A stretch of DNA of 36,292 bases, from the NCBI GenBank assembly GCA_964577935.1, contig CAZOAJ010000018.1, positions 1-36,292 on the forward strand, written 5' to 3'. Numbering within the stretch: the stretch's first letter is position 1; every line of letters begins with the position of its first letter. The notes under the pieces were generated by a model. The model had not been told where the DNA came from. It searched no databases and was given only the letters and a program-made list of their open reading frames with translations. This stretch comes from JABDGV01 sp964577935. Lineage in GTDB: Bacteria; Chlamydiota; Chlamydiia; Chlamydiales; FEN-1388. A program made the translations under genes and the position numbers. Shown here one piece after another: positions 24,152 through 32,258 of the stretch.

Positions 24152-25282
24152 ATGAAGTTCATCATGTCCCGCCAGGATCTAAGCGATATTGTAAGCACAG
24201 TACAAAATATTGTCGCTCCTAGAACTCCTATGCCGATCCTTTCCAATGTTCTTTTGGAAGCGAACCACGATTCTGTTACAGTTACAGCCACTGATTTGAC
24301 TGTTGCTGTCGTTTGTAGAAAAAATGCACATGTTCAGGAGAGTGGTGGAACAACTCTTCCTGCAAGAAGGTTGTCACAATTATTGAAAGAGCTTACAGCA
24401 GGTCATGTTGAGGTTTCATCAAGCGGCAAAGACATCGCTACAATTCTTTCAGATAATGCAAGCTTCAAATTAAATGGAATGTCAAGAGTTGATTTTCCTG
24501 CTCTCCCGGACTTAGCAGGAGCCACACGTGTTACGATCCCTCAAGCAACCCTTATTGAGATGTTTTTTCGAACATCTTTTGCAGTTTCGAGGGAAGATAG
24601 TCGTTATGCTCTGACCGGTGTTTCCTTTTCAATATCATCTGGAGCAGCTTTATTTGTCGGTACTGATGGTAAAAGACTTGCTCGCTCTCAGCTTGCATTA
24701 ACTGTTGATCCATCTATCCAATATGAATGTAATATTCCAGCAAAAGCAGTTGAAGAATTTGTGAAAATTCTTACAAAAGATGACAAGGAAGCAACTCTTT
24801 ATCTTCTGCCTGATAAAATAGCCTTAGAAGCAAACGATAGTCTTATTCTGTCCAAGCTTCTCTCAGGTGATTATCCGGATGTTGAACGAGTTATTCCCCG
24901 TCAATCGCAGTTCATTATACAAGTGAATCGTGAAGAATTGATGGTCCTTCTCCGTCAGGTCGCGCTATTTATTTCCGAATCAAACCATTCTGTGCGATTT
25001 ACCTTTGAAGATGGAGAGCTCAAATTAGCGGCAAACACAGCTGATATAGGAGAAGGGCGTGTAAGCATGCCTATTAAATATGAAGGCAAGCGGTTTGATA
25101 TAGCCTTTAACCCAACATATTTCTTAGACATTTTGAGGCACTGCCGCGAAGAGAGAGTTTTTATAGGGCTTCAAGATGCATTCAATCCTGCAGTCATATC
25201 AGATGCTCCTTTTGACAAGCAGATGAATGTTTTGCCATCGCCGCTTTTCGTGTTGATGCCTATGCGCTTAAGCGACGAGTAG
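24152..25282 (+). CDS. dnaN: DNA polymerase III beta sliding clamp
   Basis: 376 residues. DnaN forms the ring that tethers the replicative polymerase to DNA. It starts MKFIMSRQDLSDIVSTVQNI and shows the three repeated clamp domains, with landmarks TPMPILSNVLLEA, TTLPARRLSQLLKEL, RYALTGVSFSI, DGKRLARSQL, and the C-terminal FNPTYFLDILRHC and LPSPLFVLMPMRL, which form the partner-binding pocket. SD AAGGAG 6 nt before the ATG. recF follows 10 bp after the stop. Confidence 0.97.
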   Translation: MKFIMSRQDLSDIVSTVQNIVAPRTPMPILSNVLLEANHDSVTVTATDLTVAVVCRKNAHVQESGGTTLPARRLSQLLKELTAGHVEVSSSGKDIATILSDNASFKLNGMSRVDFPALPDLAGATRVTIPQATLIEMFFRTSFAVSREDSRYALTGVSFSISSGAALFVGTDGKRLARSQLALTVDPSIQYECNIPAKAVEEFVKILTKDDKEATLYLLPDKIALEANDSLILSKLLSGDYPDVERVIPRQSQFIIQVNREELMVLLRQVALFISESNHSVRFTFEDGELKLAANTADIGEGRVSMPIKYEGKRFDIAFNPTYFLDILRHCREERVFIGLQDAFNPAVISDAPFDKQMNVLPSPLFVLMPMRLSDE

Positions 25283-25292
25283 TTGAAATCGA

Positions 25293-26330
25293 ATGCATCT
25301 TAAACGTCTTTATTTACGTTTTTTTAGGCGATTCAAGGAGCTTGATATCAAGTTAACTCCTGGTCTGACCATTCTTGAGGGTGAGAATGGTCAGGGCAAG
25401 ACAACGGCTCTTGAATCTATTTATCTTCTGGCTTCGGGGTCCTCTTTTCGAGCTCATAATATTAAAGAGCTTATTCAAGATGGTTCAAGCGAGTTTCTTG
25501 TCGAAGCTGAGTATTCTAAAAATGAAATGGATCATTCAGTTTCAATATCTTACGATGGTGAGAGGCGAAGGATTGCTCTTTCAAATCATGTGCAAGAAAA
25601 AGCTTCGCTCCTTTTAGGAAATCTCTTGGCGGTTCTTTCAAGCCCTGATGATATCGATATTATTTTTGGATCGCCCCAGCGTAGAAGAAAAGAGCTCGAC
25701 ATAATTATAGCTCAGAAAATTCCAGGCTATGCCGCACTTCTTCATCGCTACGAACGAATAGTTCAACAAAGAAATAAGCTTTTGAAATTGCGGCAACTAG
25801 AGACGATTTCTGTGTGGGAAGAAGCGCTTGTTGAAACGGGTTCAATAATCATGAGGCATAGAGAATCTCTCCTTAAGGAAGTCTCTATCCGATTTCAACA
25901 TGAAATGTCTCAATTAAGTAACACTTGGAAAAAATGGGTTCTAGAATACGCTCCCTCAGTTTCATCTCCCGACCTTCTTATGTCGACTCTACAGGAAAAA
26001 CGTGAACAGGAGGTGCGGATGGGGTGTTCATTATATGGCCCTCATCGAGATGACTTAAGTTTTCTCTACTCCGATGTCCCTGCAAAATCGAGAGCAAGTC
26101 TTGGTGAAGCTAAGCTTTCAGTCTTTGCGTTCCGTCTTGCCTGTTGGTCACTTTTGAGGGACGATTGTGAAACTGATCCACTCCTTCTTATAGACGATTT
26201 GGAGAGCTTTTTAGATCTCCCCAAGAGAAAAGCTCTTTTCAAAAGAATTGAATCAATGGAACAGGTTATCGTTTCGATGTTTAATGTTCATCCAGAGCTC
26301 TCTCGAGCAGCTTCCACACACCGATTCTAA
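25293..26330 (+). CDS. recF: RecF, recombination mediator ATPase
   Basis: 345 residues. RecF is an SMC-like ATPase that helps load RecA at gaps with RecO and RecR. Walker A is LEGENGQGKTTALESIY (about 28-44), then LASGSSFRAHNIKEL; FGSPQRRRKELD is typical of the family. The ABC-type signature region SLGEAKLSVFAFRLACWSLL and Walker B PLLLIDDLESFLD are near the C-terminus. Slightly shorter than the ~360-residue average. No strong RBS; it probably depends on dnaN translation, 10 bp upstream. Confidence 0.95.
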   Translation: MHLKRLYLRFFRRFKELDIKLTPGLTILEGENGQGKTTALESIYLLASGSSFRAHNIKELIQDGSSEFLVEAEYSKNEMDHSVSISYDGERRRIALSNHVQEKASLLLGNLLAVLSSPDDIDIIFGSPQRRRKELDIIIAQKIPGYAALLHRYERIVQQRNKLLKLRQLETISVWEEALVETGSIIMRHRESLLKEVSIRFQHEMSQLSNTWKKWVLEYAPSVSSPDLLMSTLQEKREQEVRMGCSLYGPHRDDLSFLYSDVPAKSRASLGEAKLSVFAFRLACWSLLRDDCETDPLLLIDDLESFLDLPKRKALFKRIESMEQVIVSMFNVHPELSRAASTHRF

Positions 26331-26335
26331 CAGAG

Positions 26336-26842
26336 TTATCTGAGTTGTTCGGTTTCTTTGTTTACAGCAGAAACAATCTCAGGAACCCACAACGGTATGA
26401 GTAAGTTTGTTTGTTGATAGATAAAATTTCGAAGAGGCTCTTTATGCTCTTCAATAGCTAGGTGAAGAGGAATCAAATATACATGTGTCTCAATAGCACC
26501 AGTTTTTATATGCTCTTCGAGCATGATTTGAGCTTTTGTTTCATTGAATGGACTTAGGATAGTATCACAGAATTTAGATATAAAAATATGTTTAATCATA
26601 ATTAAATTTTTGGACGAAACCTTATTCCAAATGCGTGTCTTGATTTCTTGAGAAAACGTTATATTTCGTCTTTTTTGAAGCTGTTCAAGAGTATCGTTAA
26701 AAATTGACTGCAAAGCAGTCTCAGGAAGTTTTTGTTCGCTATGGGGGTTATTAGCAATTTCAGAGTAGCCGGTCAGGCGTTCAGCTAATTGCCATTTTGC
26801 TGACATAGGATCAACTTGACCAGACGGGGTGTTCCAAACCAT
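26336..26842 (-). CDS. Unknown protein convergent with recF
   Basis: 168 residues from the ATG at 26842, chosen because AAAGGAG sits 6 nt before it; the open frame extends upstream to a TTG at 26914 without an SD. The protein (MVWNTPSGQVDPMSAKWQLA and on) is mixed alpha-helical, with no signal peptide or clear membrane helix (IETHVYLIPLHLAIEEH is the most hydrophobic part). No family is recognised. It ends 5 bp from the recF stop, and no terminator hairpin is seen between them. Confidence 0.6.
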   Translation of the reverse strand: MVWNTPSGQVDPMSAKWQLAERLTGYSEIANNPHSEQKLPETALQSIFNDTLEQLQKRRNITFSQEIKTRIWNKVSSKNLIMIKHIFISKFCDTILSPFNETKAQIMLEEHIKTGAIETHVYLIPLHLAIEEHKEPLRNFIYQQTNLLIPLWVPEIVSAVNKETEQLR

Positions 26843-26990
26843 AAACAACTCCTTTGCCAAATCTTTTGATGAAATCTTGATGCTTGGACTTGATATTTGA
26901 ACTTGATACTTCAAACGGCGTTAAAATGTAGCTGATTTTTTATAATTAAAATTTAATGTATAATTGAGAAGACGGCCGAGAGGTGTCAAC

Positions 26991-27551
26991 ATGAGGCGTC
27001 ATTCATACGTTCCTAGCCGGAAGCATCAGGGTTTGCCGCATAAAAAGCATCAGGCTCGACAGAAACTTGTTGAAGTTGATGAAAGCGATCATATCGATGA
27101 TGTCTTAGGGGATGGAAGAGTTGGGCAGGAGCTTTTAGGTCTTACTGATGGTCAGCTGCGCGAGATGTATGATAACGCGATGCAGTTGCTCGAAGCGCAA
27201 CAAATTGAGGGGGCTATTCGAGGATTTAGCCTCCTTTGCCAGCTCCACCCATATATTGCGGATTTTTGGCTAGGGCTTGGTCTTGCAAGACGTCTTTCCG
27301 GAGAACCTGAATTGGCGCTTGCTGCCTTTTTAATGGCTGAGACTCTGGATTGCCATCGTCCCGAGATCATATCAGCGCTTGTTGACTGTCTTCTTGATTT
27401 GAATGACATGAAGTCGGCAGAGCGCGCTCTTAAGCGCGCTCGACACCATGCACATGATGCTGCTGTCTCGACTGAGCAGAGAAGGATTCTTGAACGCGAA
27501 TTAGAGAGGTTGCAGAGTGCTCTCGATCATCACATAGCCATTGCGAAATAG
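26991..27551 (+). CDS. SycD/LcrH-like TPR protein
   Basis: 186 residues from ATG at 26991 with GAGAGG 7-8 nt upstream (an in-frame TTG at 26964 is less likely). The first ~45 residues are basic and His/Lys/Arg-rich. The TPR core from about residue 55 reads LREMYDNAMQLLEAQQIEGA, LLCQLHPYIADFWLGLGLAR, LALAAFLMAETLDCHRPEII, matching the repeat phasing of class II T3SS chaperones (SycD/LcrH). It is longer at both ends than a typical SycD and is not next to translocator genes, so it may be a chaperone of a distant client or another TPR adaptor. Confidence 0.65.
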   Translation: MRRHSYVPSRKHQGLPHKKHQARQKLVEVDESDHIDDVLGDGRVGQELLGLTDGQLREMYDNAMQLLEAQQIEGAIRGFSLLCQLHPYIADFWLGLGLARRLSGEPELALAAFLMAETLDCHRPEIISALVDCLLDLNDMKSAERALKRARHHAHDAAVSTEQRRILERELERLQSALDHHIAIAK

Positions 27552-27581
27552 GTTGACGGTGACGTGCAGAAACCCTTTGCT

Positions 27582-28457
27582 TTAGCCGAGGATTTTTTGC
27601 ACATCTAGAGATGTATCTATCCTGGTGAAATGTCTGTAGGGGATGTCGTTGCTCATCCCTGACCACAAATCGTCTCCGAGGGAGCTTATTGAGATCTTGC
27701 CTTGGAGCTGGCGAACATTGGCATGAACAAATTTTCCGTTGCCCGTGTACATGCCCACGTGAGTGATTTTATCCTTGTTTTTTCCAAAGAAAATCAGATC
27801 TCCTGGCTGAAGTTCGCAGAGTGGTATCGTTTTTGCAAATTCGCATTTTGCTTGGTCTTTAGAATCCCTTGGTAGCTTGATTCCCAAAAATTCATAATAA
27901 AGCATTTGAGTTAAGCCTGAGCAGTCAAAGCCATCCCATGCTGTCCTGCCACCAAAAAAATATGGACTTTGCCATGAGGCCATGCTTTCGGCAAAAGCAA
28001 CCATATCATCCCTCGTCTTAACCGAAGGATTGATTTCTACGTTGCCACGCTGAATGTAACCTATAGATCCATTAAGAAGTTTGATTTGAATCCATCGAGA
28101 CATTCCATCATCTTCAAGCACTTGAACGCGTGCTCGAAACGGAAGTGTTGCCATCGGTCCATATACAGTATCTTTTTGGCTATATATATGAGCTTTTTGG
28201 CTTTGGACACGCGCGATGCTGCCTGTTAGGTAGGGTGAATCACATCCAATAATAGAAGTGATTTTTTTTTCAGCCCAGCCTTCATACCCATCTACAATTG
28301 TTTTAATCTTCAACCAGTTATCACGTTCCTCAATCACCTGAACTTCTTCGGAATAAAAAACCTCTGTTGCGACTGTGGATTCAGCATTAGGTTCTTCACG
28401 GAGGAGAAGGGTTGGTTGATTTAGGTATGCATAGCTTGAATTATTTACGTTCATCAT
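27582..28457 (-). CDS. NlpC/P60 peptidoglycan hydrolase with SH3b domains
   Basis: 291 residues from ATG at 28457 (GAGG 9 nt upstream); the frame is open further upstream, but that part lies inside apbE. N-terminal ~140 residues hold two bacterial SH3-like modules (TLLLREEPNAESTVA... NWLKIKTIVDGYEGWAEKKI; ARVQVLEDDGMSRWIQIKLL). The NlpC/P60 domain follows, with catalytic Cys179 in WDGFDCSGL, His233 in ITHVGMYTG and a third polar residue His245 in KFVHA. These Cys peptidases cleave the stem peptide of peptidoglycan; NlpC homologues are known in Chlamydia. No signal peptide is evident from this start, which is odd for a wall enzyme. Overlaps the end of apbE by 17 bp. Confidence 0.9.
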   Translation of the reverse strand: MMNVNNSSYAYLNQPTLLLREEPNAESTVATEVFYSEEVQVIEERDNWLKIKTIVDGYEGWAEKKITSIIGCDSPYLTGSIARVQSQKAHIYSQKDTVYGPMATLPFRARVQVLEDDGMSRWIQIKLLNGSIGYIQRGNVEINPSVKTRDDMVAFAESMASWQSPYFFGGRTAWDGFDCSGLTQMLYYEFLGIKLPRDSKDQAKCEFAKTIPLCELQPGDLIFFGKNKDKITHVGMYTGNGKFVHANVRQLQGKISISSLGDDLWSGMSNDIPYRHFTRIDTSLDVQKILG

Positions 28458-29433
28458 AAAGGAATACCTCAAACTGTAAGGGGCTATTTTTAAGACGCGA
28501 AAGTAAATGATTTCTTTCTTCTCTGGGGGTCGCAAGGAATGCTGTAGCTAAAATATCAGCTTCAACACAGGTAGGGGAAATGACAGTCGCTGACTGTTTG
28601 CTATCTGAGGCATTGATTGGCGTTTTCGTCTTTGGGTCAATTATATGGCTGTAGGTTTTTGAGTCTGAAATTTCCGAATGTAGGGTCCATTGCTGAAGAT
28701 AGTCTCCTGAGGTTGCTATAGCCTGGTTTTCAAGCTCTATGTAGTCAAGAGCATTTTCTGGGTTTGTATCTTCAAAGTTTGAAATATAAATCGTCCATGG
28801 ACGTCCGAGAGGATGTTTTCCAAGTACGCGAATTTCTCCGCCCCATTCGACATAAGCTTCTGAAAAGTTAAGCTTTTTGAGTGCATCGATAATACAATCG
28901 ACACAGTAGCCCTTGGCAACTGCTCCAAGATCGATGCATGATTCTGTATTGTCTTTTCGAATTGAATGGTTTGAGATCTCAAAATGAGACCATCCTGAGG
29001 CGTGTTCTGCTTTGGTTAATCCTTCATGATTCGGGAGAGAGTTTGTTTCGAGAGCTTTTTTCCAAACCCTCCAGAGAGGAGCTATTGTTGGGTCAAATCG
29101 ACCATCAGTGAGAGATGTGTATCTTGCGCAAAGCGTAAGGAGTTGTTCTACTTCAGAGCTTAAAGGAATCCAAACCTCTTTATTTGCTTGATTTATCTGT
29201 GAGATTTGCGATGCGGGATTCCAGTTGTTAAATGTGTTATCAATTGTGCGAAATTCATTGTAAATGGTGCTTTTTACGAGAAGTTGCTTTTCCGGACTTA
29301 ATGGACCTGGAATTAATATACGGAAAGGAATAGTCATCTCTACCCCCGAAATAGTGACTATTTCAGGGGGATGAGAGCATCCTGAAGTCATCAAAATGGA
29401 TAAGATAATAAAAAATAGTCTTAATAATGACAT
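28441..29433 (-). CDS. apbE: FAD:protein FMN transferase (ApbE), lipoprotein
   Basis: 330 residues. ApbE transfers FMN from FAD to Thr/Ser of target proteins, classically the NqrB/NqrC subunits of the sodium pump, in the periplasm. The N-terminus has a lipoprotein signal (IILSILMTSGC, Cys19). Motifs: TIDNTFNNWNPASQISQIN, DGRFDPTIAPLWRVW, IDLGAVAKGYCVD, YVEWGGEIRVLG, IATSGDY, and SHIIDPKTKTPI, all diagnostic. Overlaps folD by 13 bp and nlpC by 17 bp. Homologous gene order occurs in Chlamydia (CT077-CT078). Confidence 0.94.
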   Translation of the reverse strand: MSLLRLFFIILSILMTSGCSHPPEIVTISGVEMTIPFRILIPGPLSPEKQLLVKSTIYNEFRTIDNTFNNWNPASQISQINQANKEVWIPLSSEVEQLLTLCARYTSLTDGRFDPTIAPLWRVWKKALETNSLPNHEGLTKAEHASGWSHFEISNHSIRKDNTESCIDLGAVAKGYCVDCIIDALKKLNFSEAYVEWGGEIRVLGKHPLGRPWTIYISNFEDTNPENALDYIELENQAIATSGDYLQQWTLHSEISDSKTYSHIIDPKTKTPINASDSKQSATVISPTCVEADILATAFLATPREERNHLLSRLKNSPLQFEVFLYDERK

Positions 29434-30326
29434 TCTGGAGAAGTCAGGTTAAATCTTCTTGAGTGGCTGAGTGCCGTATTATACAGGAGTGTTGCAATAG
29501 TCATGGGGCCTACTCCTCCGGGAACAGGACTGTAGGCTTTTACGATGTCGTAGCATTCAGGATGAACATCCCCAATAAGAGCTGGCTTTCCATTTCGTTC
29601 GGTTCTGTTTGTGCCCACATCAATAATAATCGTTTCATGTGTCACAAAAGAAGATCGAATCAGATTCTGAGATCCTGCAGCTGCAATAATGATATCGGCG
29701 CTACGTGCGATTGATTCAAGGTTTTTTGTTTTGCTATGAGCTATTGTCACAGTTGCATTACAGCCAGGTTTATTTTGTGAGAGAAGAAGAGCTAAAGGTC
29801 TTCCCACAATAATTGATCTGCCAACGACCAGGATATGCTTCCCCTCAATTGGGATGTGATAGTGCCGAAGTAAGCGGAGGATCCCGAGAGGGGTGCAAGC
29901 TATAAAACCAGAAATATCGCCGCTGACGAGTTTTCCTAAATTTGTAGGATGAAATCCGTCTACATCTTTATTTGGATCGATTTTGTTGAGAATATCACTT
30001 TGATTGTAGTCGGATCTGAGAGGAAGCTGGATGAGGATGCCGTCGACAGTATCGTCTTTATTGAGCTGGTCAATTATTTCATAAAGAGAGGCTGAGGGAT
30101 TGTCCCTTAGGGATATGACTTCTGAGGTGAATCCAACATCATGACATGCCTTAATTTTTCTTTGGACATAGGTATGAGATGCAAAATTGTCAGTTGTAAG
30201 AATGGCAACAAGTTTTGGAGTTCGAACACGCAAGTTTTGTGTATATGTCGTAATGGCTTTTGTTACTGACTCGAAAACAGGGGCCCCTTTGAGCAGGATA
30301 GGCTTATTTGTGACAGGCTCATTCAT
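29421..30326 (-). CDS. folD: FolD, methylene-THF dehydrogenase/cyclohydrolase
   Basis: 301 residues from ATG at 30326 with AGGAG 8-9 nt upstream; the frame is open further upstream but inside the MreD-like gene. FolD interconverts 5,10-methylene-, methenyl- and 10-formyl-tetrahydrofolate. Motifs: SHTYVQRKIKAC with the catalytic Lys, DGILIQLPL, PNKDVDGFHPTNLGKL, ACTPLGILRLL, GRSIIVGRPLALLLS (cofactor loop; usually GRSNIVG, here Ile), and AYSPVPGGVGPMTIATLL. Start overlaps the end of the MreD-like gene by 8 bp and its end overlaps apbE by 13 bp. Confidence 0.95.
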   Translation of the reverse strand: MNEPVTNKPILLKGAPVFESVTKAITTYTQNLRVRTPKLVAILTTDNFASHTYVQRKIKACHDVGFTSEVISLRDNPSASLYEIIDQLNKDDTVDGILIQLPLRSDYNQSDILNKIDPNKDVDGFHPTNLGKLVSGDISGFIACTPLGILRLLRHYHIPIEGKHILVVGRSIIVGRPLALLLSQNKPGCNATVTIAHSKTKNLESIARSADIIIAAAGSQNLIRSSFVTHETIIIDVGTNRTERNGKPALIGDVHPECYDIVKAYSPVPGGVGPMTIATLLYNTALSHSRRFNLTSPECHY

Positions 30327-30831
30327 ATCGTGAGCTCCTTTTTCTATCGAAGGTTCGACCAAAAATCCACGCAGCTGCATATAGGGCTAAAGTAAGAATA
30401 AGTGTTCCCGAGGGGAGTACTACATATGAGGTGAGCCACAGTATGTGGTCTCTTGAAGGAATACCTAAAAGAGAGATAATCCCATGGGCGATTACTTCGA
30501 TGCCTAATGCGTATACAAATGATAGAAGGCAGCATGTAATAGCTGTATTTTCTGTTGATGAAATTCTCTTCAAAAACCGTGTGAGTAGGGTGGTCATTAG
30601 TACATATGAAAGTGAATAGGCGCCAATTCGTGGTGAAGGAAGAAGAATGTCATGCCAGAGTCCAAAAACACAGGAAAGCATCATGGGCGATTTCCCTCTT
30701 GATTGAAGCAATCGCAATGTGAGAAAGGGAATGAAGATATTGAAGGGCAGTCTTGAAAAAAGATGCCCTAGAAAAAATAGAAGAACAATTGGTGTTATGA
30801 AGATTGTTTTCCTGATTGATTCAATTCGCAT
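30319..30831 (-). CDS. mreD: MreD-like membrane protein
   Basis: 170 residues with about five transmembrane helices and no other domain. The motif CVFGLWHDILLPSPRIGAYS followed by LSYVLMTTLLTRFL matches the loop and helix pattern of MreD (G-x-x-x-D-x-L-x-x-x-x-x-G). MreD helps MreB and MreC organise peptidoglycan synthesis; Chlamydiota depend on MreB for division in the absence of FtsZ. Family membership is inferred from pattern and topology, so the gene symbol is provisional. Overlaps ugd by 37 bp and folD by 8 bp, implying co-translation. It starts at ATG 30831 without an obvious SD. Confidence 0.6.
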   Translation of the reverse strand: MRIESIRKTIFITPIVLLFFLGHLFSRLPFNIFIPFLTLRLLQSRGKSPMMLSCVFGLWHDILLPSPRIGAYSLSYVLMTTLLTRFLKRISSTENTAITCCLLSFVYALGIEVIAHGIISLLGIPSRDHILWLTSYVVLPSGTLILTLALYAAAWIFGRTFDRKRSSRYE

Positions 30832-32237
30832 GATGTTTTGTGAGATGATGGTTCGTTAATGAGTATAGCCATGTCTTCATCGCCTCTTTTGGTATGATGG
30901 GCAAAGCTTGGGTTTCTGCCTATGCTAAAATAATCAAAACCTAATTTTGACATTTCGTCGGGATTATATTGATTACGACCATCAAAAAATCCATGTCCTT
31001 TCATTGATGATTTAAGCTCTTTCCAGTTGAGAAGTCGGAACTGTTTCCATTCAGTAATGAGAGCTATCGAATGGCTGCCTTGTATTGCCTCTTGTTCACT
31101 TTGGCAGTAGGTGATTTGAGGGTGCTCGCCGAAAATATCTTTTGTGTTGCTGAGGGCAACAGGATCATAGACTCGCAAGTGCGTGCCCTCATTCAAAAGT
31201 TGTTCCATAAGAACAATAGATGGAGCCTCACGCATATCATCCGTATCTGGTTTAAAGGCAAGGCCTAGTATGGCTATATGTTTACCTGCTGCTCCGCCTG
31301 TGTTATTAAGATAGGAAAGGATTTTCTTCCCTATCTTTTGCTTTTGTAGGATATTGATGTCAGATATGGCATCGATAAGATGGGTTGGAAGCTCAAGTTC
31401 CTCAGCTATAGATCTGAGTGCGAGGATATCTTTGGGAAAGCAAGATCCTCCAAACCCAGCACCCGCCCAGAGGAACTGAGATCCAATCCGCTTATCAGAT
31501 CCAATGCCTACACGGACGTCCAAAATGTTTGCGCCTGTCGCTTCACAAATTCCAGAAAGCCAGTTCATATAACTTATGCGTAGGGCGAGCATGGTGTTTG
31601 CTGCATATTTTGTGATCTCAGCAGAGGCAACGTCCATAACAATGAGACGATCAGATGAGAGCATGAAGGGTCTATAGATGTCCCTCATAACCTCTTCTGC
31701 TCGCTCGCTGTCGGCGCCGATAATTACGCGGTCGGGCTTCATAAAATCGGATATTGCGCACCCTTCCTTCAAAAATTCAGGATTTGAAACGACTTCAACA
31801 GTGAAGGACTTGCCGCGCTTTTTGAGTTCATCGTGGATAATAGATGATATGATTTTATGCGTGCCGACAGGAACTGTAGATTTTGTGGCCACAATGAGAG
31901 GATGTTCAATAATTTGTCCAATAGAGGTGGACACTGCTTTTACCGACTTTAAATCGCATTTGCCGCCTTCACCTACAGGCGTATCGACCGCTATAAAACA
32001 GACTTGAGCATGTTTAAGTGCTTCTACATAACTTGATGTAAACAATAGTCTTTTCGCATGGCTATTCTTCCGAACCATTTCTTCAAGGCCTGGTTCATAA
32101 ATAGGAATTATACCCTTTTGGAGGCCATGAATTTTATCTATGTTTTTATCAAGACACGTAACCTTGAATCCCATCTCTGCAAAGCATGCAGAACTGACTA
32201 GGCCAACATATCCAGATCCAATAACTGTGAGTTCCAA
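30795..32237 (-). CDS. ugd: UDP-glucose 6-dehydrogenase family enzyme
   Basis: 480 residues from TTG at 32237 (GAGGTG 5 nt upstream). Converts UDP-glucose to UDP-glucuronate with two NAD+. Motifs: LTVIGSGYVGLVSSACFAEM (NAD-binding), IPIYEPGLEEMV, STVPVGT, PDRVIIGADSERA, and the catalytic Cys in GAGFGGSCFPKDI (about residue 266), then FKPDTDDMREAPSIVL and the C-terminal FDGRNQYN. About 45 extra residues at the C-terminus (after FSIGRNPSFAHH) are polar and not part of the family. The product could feed capsule or LPS sugars, but no other pathway gene is nearby. Confidence 0.93.
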   Translation of the reverse strand: MELTVIGSGYVGLVSSACFAEMGFKVTCLDKNIDKIHGLQKGIIPIYEPGLEEMVRKNSHAKRLLFTSSYVEALKHAQVCFIAVDTPVGEGGKCDLKSVKAVSTSIGQIIEHPLIVATKSTVPVGTHKIISSIIHDELKKRGKSFTVEVVSNPEFLKEGCAISDFMKPDRVIIGADSERAEEVMRDIYRPFMLSSDRLIVMDVASAEITKYAANTMLALRISYMNWLSGICEATGANILDVRVGIGSDKRIGSQFLWAGAGFGGSCFPKDILALRSIAEELELPTHLIDAISDINILQKQKIGKKILSYLNNTGGAAGKHIAILGLAFKPDTDDMREAPSIVLMEQLLNEGTHLRVYDPVALSNTKDIFGEHPQITYCQSEQEAIQGSHSIALITEWKQFRLLNWKELKSSMKGHGFFDGRNQYNPDEMSKLGFDYFSIGRNPSFAHHTKRGDEDMAILINEPSSHKTSCELNQSGKQSS

Positions 32238-32258
32238 AGAAGCACCTCAAAAAAGTTC

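Noticed and set aside
28458..28535. N-terminal extension of the NlpC protein
   Set aside because: It would overlap apbE by 95 bp and has no ribosome-binding site; the ATG pair at 28457/28454 has GAGG at the right distance.
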